Positions 57,101 to 64,000 of a stretch of DNA of 64,000 bases are shown here, one piece after another (within the stretch, counting starts at the first letter, position 1; every line of letters begins with the position of its first letter). The notes under the pieces are model-generated. The model did not search any database. It was not told the DNA's origin and saw only the letters and a program-made list of their open reading frames with translations. Both the position numbers and the translations under genes were made by a program. Origin of the DNA: Watersipora subatra (taxonomy: Eukaryota > Bryozoa > Gymnolaemata > Cheilostomatida > Watersiporidae). The DNA lies in assembly GCF_963576615.1 (NCBI RefSeq), contig NC_088711.1, positions 6,820,001 through 6,884,000 on the forward strand. The letters are read 5' to 3'.

Positions 57101-59872
57101 ATGCATCCGTGTATGATAAAAAATCTCTCTCTCACACTAAAACAAATAACGAAGCGGTAGAGATGGAAAAAATAAATATTGTGTTTTACCGAAGAACTGA
57201 AGTAAAATTCAACTAAATTAGTAAATGGTTTTGAAAAAAATTCATTACTTACCACAAGTTCTTGGTTCATCAGAGGCCTCCAAATCGATGACTATTCGTG
57301 AAAACCTCTGAACGCAGCAAAAAATGTATAGCTTCGCATGATCGACTCGTAGTTGTAAGCTAAATAGAAACCGAAACATGCGGTGTGCGCATGCGTAGGG
57401 TTAACTCTATTGCTAACCGCAATAGAGTTAACTTTTCCTAGAGAGTGACAGTGTTCAGTCACGAATAAATTAATCCGCGAATATGCTTGAAAAAGGCATT
57501 TGCGCGAAACTTAACTCAACGAATAAATTCATCCTGTAGGGTATAACAGGTTCCTTTATATCTTGTTGATAAACTCGCAGAAAGACAAATGTAAATATAC
57601 CAATAGATGCAAATATAAGGAAGAAAATTGATGCCCAAGAAAAAAGCTACTGACTCAGATGAAACTAGCCCTAGAGAAGGGTCTGTAGAGATGATTCCAT
57701 AGACTTCGATTATGCTGTTCAGTTTCATTTTGTTTGCAGCACCGTCATACAACTTGACCATGACCGCTGGGCCAGTCTCTCCCGGCAACGGAAAGTTCAT
57801 AGACATTCTTGTAGGTAATGCAGTGTTCTGGGATTCTACGAAAGAATACAAACAAGTACAGGGCAGATAGCATGCCACCCGACCGGGTGTGGGCCAATAA
57901 ATCCACAGGCTATGACATGCATGGTTTATGGAACTGTAGCAACGTTTTGAGAAATCTCACAGCCCTTTTAAATGCCATCAGTGGAAGCATGCAATTCTCA
58001 GTCACCATGGGAGTGATGACACCAATCCCAGCATCACACTACCTAGTTGACAGGACAAAGGACTGCTGCCTTGAAGTGGATAACCATGTGAAAAACAAAA
58101 TGATATAATAATAATCTCGGTCTAAGGGCAATGACTGACATGAATTTTCATCAAATTCGACAGTAACTTTTGTCAATTTAATTTTTAGTTGATGTTAGAT
58201 CTCATGATTAAACAGGAAGTAAGCAAACAGGAAGTAAGCAATACCACCTCGTAGGGGTCCAGTTATAAACAGGAAGTAAGCAATGCCACCTCGTAGGGGT
58301 CCAGTTATAAGCAGGAAGTAAGCAATGCCACCTCGTAGGGGTCCAGTTATAAACAGGAAGTAAGCAATGCCACCTCGTAGGGGTCCAGTTATAAAATTTC
58401 CTATCATGATACCTGTACCCATAGGTTATATGGTTAGCCTAAAGTATTGCTTCATCACAATAGATCGATGCCATACCTCAAAACATTTGTCATTAGAAAC
58501 AATGTATGAATGTGCAAACATGCCCGCATCAATTCAAATAAAAATACTTGCAATTCTTATTGGTGCGCTTGGTTTGTTAAACAGGAAAAGACCAACTCAA
58601 CCATTAACGAGTACCTGCTGCTCCCACGGTGTCTTCCGAGCGAATTCTCTTACTAGACTCCCATGTATCACCTCCTCCAACTTCCATCTCAACAGTCTCA
58701 TCCTCTCGACCTCTCTTATAGTTGGCCGCTTTGGATGAACCTGCTGCTCGTGGGGAGAGACATGACGCCTTGTCCTTCTATAAACACCAGCGGCTGATAG
58801 TAGAGCGCAGTAAACAGGAGGGATTGGTAAAAGGGTCTTGCAAGGCACAAGTCACTCAGCTATCAGTGCTGAGCAGTTCAGAGCTATGCAACTGTGGATG
58901 CAAGGCAAGTGTTAAGGCTCATCTGCACTGCAACCTGGGTAATGCAATGACACCGTCTCATTATTACTCCAGGACGATTTGAACCATCCTAACCGTATGT
59001 TCAGCAATATTTACTCAGCCTAACGAGGTTGTCTTCCAACTATGCACGAGCCGAGCCGTAAAACAATATTGTCATCTAATGAGAATTGGGTGTTAAGAAT
59101 AATGAAATGGCGAATTGCTTAAAAAGGAATCAGCTATCTACCATTTATAATGCACCAAAAGAACAGTAACCCTTAACATATTGTTGACCTTGTCCATTAA
59201 CAGTGAGAGCACTTGGGTGTAGTTGTATGCAGTATGGGTTTACAAAACATACCACATAAGCTCTGCGTAGCTATCAATGCGATGCTGCGCCAGATCTGTG
59301 TACCAGCACAACTTGAACAACTGAAATACGGCTCTAATACGCCATTGTTACGTCGCAGCATATGCAGACCTAAATGAGAGGCGGAACGAACAGTTCAGGA
59401 CCACATAGCTTACCTGTTTCACCCATGAGCATTCAGCAGGTACAGGCACACAATAGAACACTTCCCGATCTTTAGACCGTGCTCCTTGAAAGTTTGGGGT
59501 AAAATTTGATTCGTCCTGAATAACAAAACAGAAAATGTTAACTAATAACCCAGATGGCAATACTATATGGATTGAATACCTTGTAATAACATCCTGCTGA
59601 TAAACACTGATTGCATGAAGCACAGCAGGAGATAGAAATAGGAATATTTTAACTGGTACATTAAAATTGTAGATAAAGCACACCAAAATAATACATACTG
59701 CTACATCTCTGTATCTTCCACAGCAAAGCTTTTTCTCTCCCGTCGACACATTTTCACTTTCAAATGTGTCATAATAGTGCTCAGGGTCAAACATATCCTG
59801 CACCATACACCGAAATCGTACCAAACTGTTTGGCTTCAAATCATGAATCGGAGTACAATTTAAACTTGGCAC
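39104..59872 (-). CDS. MCMBP: MCM-binding protein (MCMBP), lacking first exon
   Basis: Eleven exons on the minus strand: 59872-59699, 59515-59414, 58777-58615, 57835-57655, 55608-55478, 51165-51045, 50916-50796, 43032-42867, 40211-40078, 39845-39690, 39292-39104. All phases join (545 residues); human MCMBP is about 640. MCMBP binds MCM3-7, helps unload MCM from chromatin and stabilises new MCM for replication. Diagnostic stretches in order: VPSLN...LKPNSLVRFRCMVQDMFDPE; VFYCVPVPAECSWVKQ; an acidic linker (NYKRGREDETVEMEVGGG); NFPLPGETGPAVMVKLYD; LIEVYGI-like IIEVYGIISTDPS; HPPPSLVPRLHAVHV; LCGDSLAAEYLLCHLLSSV; NRLVSGVLQLP and LDETAMSPGQLDTQG; LMQWQTVAYDFKFHPL; LDSIRLYLTLLPDIEY; QRLLVLSRILAISYGQKTL, then a stop. 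The missing part is about 45 N-terminal residues, not found up to 64000. Exon 43032-42867 starts inside a 47-bp array made from its own splice site. Confidence 0.95.
41267..42075. mobile_element. Second long fold-back element
   Basis: Two arms of roughly 375-410 bases in inverted orientation meet near 41650: aatgagctcaaaaaagcgcg on the left mirrors cgcacttttttgagctcatt on the right, and taaatcagacacgctgattc mirrors gaatcagcgtgtctgattta. The right arm holds an extra segment near 41690-41745. Ends and target duplication are not clear. It lies in MCMBP between exons 42867 and 40211 and is unrelated in sequence to 8479-9301. Confidence 0.85.
42325..42750. repeat. TA/TGTCTGTG microsatellite
   Basis: About 425 bases of (ta)n alternating with tgtctgtgtg units. 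It starts some 115 bases beyond the 5' splice site of MCMBP exon 43032-42867. Every frame is open by composition; the many predicted frames are not genes. Confidence 0.97.
43004..45294 (-). repeat. 47-bp array duplicating an MCMBP splice acceptor and exon start
   Basis: About 48 copies of a 47-base unit (46 in some). On the minus strand each unit reads a pyrimidine stretch ctatccctctcgtgcag, an AG acceptor, then ttgtaccatctaccccttac and actcgacaat. The unit nearest the gene supplies the real acceptor (AG at 43034-43033) and codons LYHLPLTLDN of MCMBP, which continue LNKLTFVPAKDHE as the family requires. Variants are few: ggatgg/agatgg, gattgt/gaatgt, gagggata/gagagata. The antisense frames are open, because three units make 141 bases, or 47 codons. 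Confidence 0.95.
45800..46062. repeat. 31-bp minisatellite
   Basis: About eight copies of a unit containing ccaataaaaggcaatgtaac and aaatcgcag. Its minus-strand open frames reflect the repeat only. In the large MCMBP intron. Confidence 0.93.
46288..49964 (+). mobile_element. Pogo/Tigger-like element, copy 1, with dead transposase
   Basis: Ends cagtaatacttcaacttacg and gtaggttgaagcatgactg are bounded by TA (46286-46287, 49965-49966). Without the nested 46688-49114 insert it is about 1.25 kb. The plus strand keeps a pogo-type helix-turn-helix start (AKKKRIITVDIKREIIEKYV) and, after the insert, MERLLRHWLKDKQLAGDS and QRQTSLDRFILKR. The middle of the transposase, including the DDE domain, is missing and the reading frame is broken, so it cannot move itself. 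Confidence 0.85.
46688..49114 (-). mobile_element. 2.4-kb DNA transposon nested in Tigger copy 1 (possibly Sola-like)
   Basis: Begins gggtctatccataatcacc and ends ttatggataggccc, an imperfect inverted repeat, with aaat on both sides (46684-46687, 49115-49118), a 4-bp duplication. Subterminal motifs such as caccattgttac and gtaacaatggtgacag recur in opposite orientation at both ends. A minus-strand frame (48339-47938) holds a Cys pair (MGATCNKCLKQN) and a basic coiled region (RTKLRAQLTEGQLKETREK), like the N-terminus of a transposase. A 4-bp duplication and these ends suggest Sola, but this is tentative. Confidence 0.7.
51195..51655. repeat. 52-bp minisatellite beside MCMBP exon 51165-51045
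   Basis: About nine copies of a unit containing ctctaaaggcctgtctacac and accaacatgtcagagatgtg. It begins some 30 bases upstream (minus sense) of the exon acceptor. Confidence 0.93.
51685..51855. mobile_element. 171-bp Tigger-like MITE
   Basis: Ends cagtcatacctcaacatac and gtatttcgaggtatgactg are inverted repeats with TA on each side (51683-51684, 51856-51857). The right TA is also the left TA of the next element, so the two lie directly head to tail. Confidence 0.85.
51858..53094 (-). mobile_element. Pogo/Tigger-like element, copy 2, with dead transposase
   Basis: Ends cagccatatttcgacttacg and cgtaagttgaagtattactg are bounded by TA (51856-51857, 53095-53096); length 1237 bp. On the minus strand it encodes AKKKQMITIDIKRKIIEKYV, GVCVIELAQKYIHNYQTEG, MERPLRHWIKDKQLAGDRV and QRQTSLDRFILK, the same fragments as copy 1 without its 2.4-kb insert. 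It has no DDE domain. Against copy 1 it lacks 11 bases after LAQ, which marks the exact empty-site region for the nested insertion. Confidence 0.88.
53266..55145. repeat. 17-bp satellite, about 110 copies
   Basis: Repeats of gagttgagagatatagt with small changes over 1.9 kb. The minus strand is open for 634 codons (ISQLTISLNSLYLSTHY period) because 17 bases times three is 17 codons and the unit has no antisense stop. Inside the MCMBP intron between exons 55608-55478 and 51165-51045. Confidence 0.97.
55751..57541. mobile_element. 1.8-kb TA-flanked DNA element
   Basis: Ends ccctacaggatgaa and ttcatcctgtaggg are a perfect 14-base inverted repeat with TA on both sides (55749-55750, 57542-57543). 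Further in, cgcgaa motifs recur at both ends. Inside, about 140 bases are directly duplicated (near 55903-56040 and 56044-56190). A minus-strand frame at 57270-56923 includes MTARVVDVILRRSPIIQGG but matches no family I can name. Inside MCMBP between exons 57835-57655 and 55608-55478. Confidence 0.8.
58225..58395. repeat. 42-bp minisatellite, four copies
   Basis: Unit contains caggaagtaagcaatgccac and ctcgtaggggtccagttat. The unit is a multiple of three, so the minus strand reads ITGPLRGGIAYFLF repeatedly; not a gene. In an MCMBP intron. Confidence 0.93.
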
Positions 59873-60108
59873 CTAAAATGAGAATTGACCAATACTCTGA
59901 GTGAGGATTTACAGCTATGAGTGGCGGACTCAAACATAAAATTATAGACTCGAATGAATGACGACTTTGCAAAAGGCAGTCATACAAGTTCAGCACTTTT
60001 TATTGAACTCTAGTTTGACATACAACCCTTGTAGACACCAGGCAAGCGGAATGAACCAGAGAAATGCAGAGTTATCAAATGATCTCATACATGGTTGAAA
60101 ATTTTTAA

Positions 60109-62021
60109 AGCTTGACAACAAAATTCACATTACAGTTATTTGGTATCAAAAGATACACCATGTCTTACTCTGCTGTGTTGTAGGTGCCAAATGTGTGGAA
60201 ATGTGATTACAAGCTCTTAAAAGCTCAAAAATGAACAGTTAATCGCAGCCATCACAAAAACGCCATAGATTGGGGTCCTTCTCCAAAACGGCTCAAATGG
60301 GATGTACTTGAACATGATGGCTTCTGTTTACACTTTCATGCAATCTCATTCGTCAAAATATTTTCACAAATATACTTCACGCATTCGATAAAACCATATC
60401 TATTGTTTTTACGCGTCTGTTTTATCATCATTGTAATGCTGTCACTTTGAGCACTGATATCTCAAAACCTACTGTAAAAACTCGTTTAATTTTTTAACCT
60501 TAGCTCGAAGGAGTGCATATCATCCTCTGATAAACATGACGAGCCTGTTGTCACCTGTGATGGAGGTGACGGTTGAAAAATACTGCAGAAATTGTTTGCA
60601 CCATTTGACAGGAAGTATGGGTCACATGATCAGATTATGACTAGGTGATTACACCAGGCTGAAACGAAACTTTTAAGTAGCGAGCAACTATATGGGTCGC
60701 GATCACAGAAACCATGGTTAAGTCGCAAATCACGAAGTTGAGTTATTCGACTTTGAGGTTCCACCAACTGAATTTCTAATATTGGTAAGGATTTTTGCAA
60801 CTGGATCAATCAGAGAGTGATCTTTCTGAATTTGAAGTCAGTTTAGCCAATAGAAGTATTTAACCATCCGAAAAAACCCCTTAAAGCCATTGCCATGCTA
60901 AACAGGAAGTACTGAAAAATGGCGTCCGATAAAAGAAATCGTTCCTTTTTTGCCAAGTTTAAAGATATCTCTGACATTTTGGACACTTATAATGAGTAGT
61001 TTGGTATTCCAATTGATTTCAAAAGCAGTGTAAGTAAAATGAATGACGATATTTTCCTAACGATTCTTATAAGATTATTACAATATTTAATTATTAGAAT
61101 AATTATTCGATTTTATAAGATTAATATAAGATTTAATTATAAGAATAACTATTCGAATTTACAAAATCAAGTATATAATGACCGATGGTGTGCAATATGT
61201 TACTGTTATTATTTTTCTATAGATTTTGTTGATGATACTACGGATGTGCCCAATATCTGCGGTACTGCCAAGCCGTTTTTAATATCTTGCAAAGTTCAGT
61301 AATAAATTTTATTATAGATAAACAGCTATTTTTATGACAACCAGCTAAAATATGTTTGGATTTTTAAATTTAGCATAAGTTTTGGGATATAAATACAGAA
61401 ATCTAGGTAAATATCACAACTTCTTGATATTGGTTGCTATGACGTTTTGAAATGTAAACAAAATTGTGCATTGGTTTTCGTTCCTCAAACTTTAACATCA
61501 GTTTTCTCAGAACTATGTTTTCGCAATAATGGTAAACATGCATTCAGTCTATTGACCATAAAATCTGCTGTAATTAAGCTAGAACCTAAATTTTTTTTCG
61601 AAATAACTGTGAGTGTTCTCCTTCTGCTAGTGTAGATAACTCCAAATCTCACACACCCGACTTAACCATGGTTTCTGAGATCATGACCCATATTTAATAC
61701 GGGTTTTCCGGTAGAACACGAAGTGTTTGTCATAAACTAGTGCTACGAGAGGTTTTATATTGAGCCTTTTATTGACCTCTAAATTCATGTGATAACGTTA
61801 CGTGTCAAAACAATAACCACAATGTTTGAGTATGTCATCGAAAGAAAGAGATACCAAACTACGGTGTGTTCATGATGGCTGCGATTAATTGTTCGTTTTT
61901 GAGCTTTTAAGAACGTGTAATCACATTTCCACATATTTTACCCTACAACACAGCAGAGTAAGACACAGTGAACCTTTTGATACCAAATAACTGTAATGTG
62001 AATTTTGTTGCAAGTCAACCT
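60109..62021. mobile_element. TTAA-flanked MITE, copy 2, carrying a nested insertion
   Basis: Flanked by TTAA (60105-60108, 62022-62025). The same family as 15451-16332: shared ends (acaaaattcacattacagtt), and shared interior such as gtttgtcataaactagtgct. Without the 998-bp insertion at 60693-61690 it is about 913 bp, close to copy 1 (882 bp). The left end has lost a few bases compared with copy 1. Confidence 0.87.
60693..61690. mobile_element. 998-bp TA-flanked element nested in the TTAA MITE
   Basis: Inverted ends of about 35 bases: tgggtcgcgatcacagaaac and its counterpart at the right, both running into catggttaagtcg. TA lies on each side (60691-60692, 61691-61692), and copy 1 shows the unoccupied site (ctatatttgatac near 16015). 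A short plus-strand frame from 60919 (MASDKRNRSFFAKFKDISD) ends after about 26 codons and is followed by more open AT-rich sequence; no transposase is recognised. Confidence 0.85.
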
Positions 62022-62409
62022 TTAAGCAAATACTAAAAAGGTACACCAGTAAACATGCACCATGACAATGTCTGTTCGACAAGCAGTTCAGATACGCTTG
62101 TTCAAACTTCAACGAGAAATACAGTAGACTCCTATACAATGCGAATAAGGCGTTCAAAGAATGTCCATGTTATATGTCCATGTTATAGGTCTTTTATTTT
62201 ATATGAAATGTAGAATACTGTAAATACATGTCAATAGTCTAATCCTTTCCAAGATGGTCCCCAACCCTTTAACTATACAGTGAAAAAACTAGACATAACT
62301 TTTTAATTTCATGGCTGTACAGTAAATGTGGTATCATTGGCTTGTATCAACAACTTTCCCCATTTTATCACTTACACATGATTTCGGGTCCGTGATTACA
62401 GTAATTTTA

Positions 62410-62590
62410 CATCAAGTTAGGGGAGCGCATACCTCCAATGTCTATTTAAACACATGATTTTCACTTTTATATTTACTAAAAATATTTACTATAATAAAAG
62501 CCGTGTCTATCTGTGAGTTTAAAACCAGGGTCAGAGGTTAGAATAAAAGGTCACATTCAACGAGACTCCAGCTTGTGACATTCAGCATGG
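62410..62590. repeat. Dispersed repeat, copy 2
   Basis: Shares ordered blocks with 25630-25885: gggagcgcatacct, ttactataataaaag, ccagggtcagagg and caacgagactccagc. Ends not defined. Confidence 0.55.
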
Positions 62591-62604
62591 TAGGTCAACA
62601 TGTG

Positions 62605-63374
62605 AATGTAGTTATAGGAGTGTCTTGTGTATGTAGTTGTAGGAGTGTCTAGTGTATGTAGTTATAGGGGTGTCTTGTGTATGTAGTTGTAGGAGTGTCT
62701 AGTGTATGTAGTTATAGGAGTGTCTAGTGTATGTAGTTATAGGAGTGTCTACTGTATGTAGTTATAGGGGTGTCTACTGTATGTAGTTATAGGAGTGTGT
62801 ACTGTATGTAGTTATAGGAGTGTCTACTGTATGTAGTTATAAGAGTGTCTACTGTATGTAGTTATAGGAGTGTCTACTGGATGTAGTTATAGGAGTGTCT
62901 ACTGTATGTAGTTATAGGAGTGTCTACTGTATGTAGTTATAGGAGCGTCTTGTGTATGTAGTTGTAGGAGTGTCTAGTGTATGTAGTTATAGGAGTGTCT
63001 ACTGGATGTAGTTATAGGAGTGTCTACTGTATGTAGTTATATGAGTGTCTACTGGATGTAGTTATAAGAGTGTCTACTGTATGTAGTTATAGGAGTGTCT
63101 ACTGGATGTAGTTATAAGAGTGTCTACTGTATGTAGTTATAGGAGTGTTTACTGTATGTAGCTGTAGGAGTGTCTAGTGTATGTAGTTATAGGGGTGTCT
63201 ACTGTATGTAGTTATAGGAGTGTGTACTGTATGTAGTTATAGGAGTGTCTACTGTATGTAGTTATAGGAGTGTCTACTGCATGTAGTTATAAGAGTGTCT
63301 ACTGTATGTAGTTATAGGAGTGTCTTGTGTATGTAGTTGTAGGAGTGTCTAGTGTATGTAGTTATAGGGGTGTC
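62605..63374. repeat. 25-bp minisatellite, about 31 copies
   Basis: Unit tgtagttataggagtgtcta plus ctgta, with tract-like blocks of variants (ctagtg, cttgtg, ctactgg). It abuts the dispersed repeat starting at 63378. Confidence 0.95.
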
Positions 63375-63377
63375 TAC

Positions 63378-63560
63378 TAGTGCTGGGCACGGGTAGTAAT
63401 ACTCGTTGAACTCGCGGGTTTATCTTCTCTCGAGTATCGGGTAATAGAGATTTCGGGTATTACGGTCCTTCGGGTTCGGGTTTTGACTTTCAAGTTCGGG
63501 TTTTGGAACACGGATCCGTCGGGTAGTGTTAACAAAAACTCGGTCTATTGCATCCTGCGC
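63378..63560. repeat. Dispersed repeat, copy 2 of the tagtgctgggcacgg family
   Basis: Matches 12365-12545 along its length (ctcgcgggttta, cgggtaatagagattt, cgggttcgggttttgac). The plus-strand end is not defined; weaker similarity may continue to about 63800. Confidence 0.7.
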
Positions 63561-64000
63561 TGTTAGTCTCGGACGACAGGGCATCTCTGTGTCATTTTTG
63601 CTAAGGAGGCATGACAATGGAGTTAAACGAGTCTTTACTTTAATAGATAGAATAAAATATATCATACCTTATTTACTATGCCTATTAGAAATATTGTAGT
63701 CAAGCAGTGATTACTTGTCATTAAAAGGTGAGAAGAAATACTTACATCACATTTTATTTGCGCAATTAGCCAAATCGGCTTCGTAAACAATTCTATGCCA
63801 TTTTTAATACGGCGCGTGTTCGCTATCACCGATAACACATAGGTCCTTAGTCTGTTTCCGCTATCGCCTTGTTAGAAACAGCTATCAGCGTTGATAGTAG
63901 CGGTGAAAATTTAATAACTCTGTTTAAATTGATTACCACAGCTAGCTATGATGGATTACATAATTCATTATAACCAAGTTTTACTAAGCCAACAAGCCTT

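Noticed and set aside
61039..61302. 87-codon AT-rich frame as a gene
   Set aside because: Lies inside the nested TA-flanked element; low complexity and no recognisable domain.
59880..64000. Missing first MCMBP exon
   Set aside because: I looked for the family N-terminus on the minus strand and saw no convincing match; much of this stretch is transposon and minisatellite.

Overview
The window is nuclear DNA from an animal: genes are split into short exons with GT/AG introns, introns and spacers are AT-rich, and minisatellites and DNA transposons fill much of the non-coding space. The four genes are conserved across metazoans. The mix of elements (pogo/Tigger-like, hAT, TTAA-flanked, TA-flanked, possibly Sola-like) suits a marine invertebrate, perhaps a lophotrochozoan, but no species can be named from this sequence.

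Four genes were assembled exon by exon, checking splice sites and reading phase. (1) 1-3179, minus: 5' half of a sphingosine-1-phosphate lyase (SGPL1-like), running off the left edge. (2) 7700-28647, plus: a complete 17-exon kinesin-13 (KIF2-like) of about 678 residues. (3) 29606-37783, minus: a TIA1/TIAR-type RNA-binding protein with RRM2 and RRM3 but no detectable RRM1. (4) 39104-59872, minus: MCM-binding protein (MCMBP), 11 exons, lacking only a short N-terminal exon. Genes 1 and 2 are divergent, 2 and 3 convergent, 3 and 4 in tandem. They serve unrelated housekeeping roles (sphingolipid breakdown, microtubule depolymerisation, RNA processing and stress granules, MCM unloading and replication) and form no operon-like system.

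The mobile elements are mostly non-autonomous and several are nested: two long fold-back elements; pogo/Tigger-like elements with TA duplications, one pair carrying decayed transposase; hAT-type elements with 8-bp duplications; two copies of a TTAA-flanked family, one carrying a 998-bp TA-flanked insertion; and a 2.4-kb insertion with a 4-bp duplication inside a Tigger copy. A LINE reverse-transcriptase relic lies between genes 1 and 2.

The most notable structure is 43004-45294. A 47-bp unit repeated about 48 times is a tandem amplification of the real 3' splice site and first 30 coding bases of an MCMBP exon. Every unit carries a copy of the acceptor, and the array is open in the antisense frames, so use of every third acceptor would lengthen the protein by multiples of 47 residues without a frameshift. 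A second array (21390-23017) appears to have been seeded from a transposon end and its flank.
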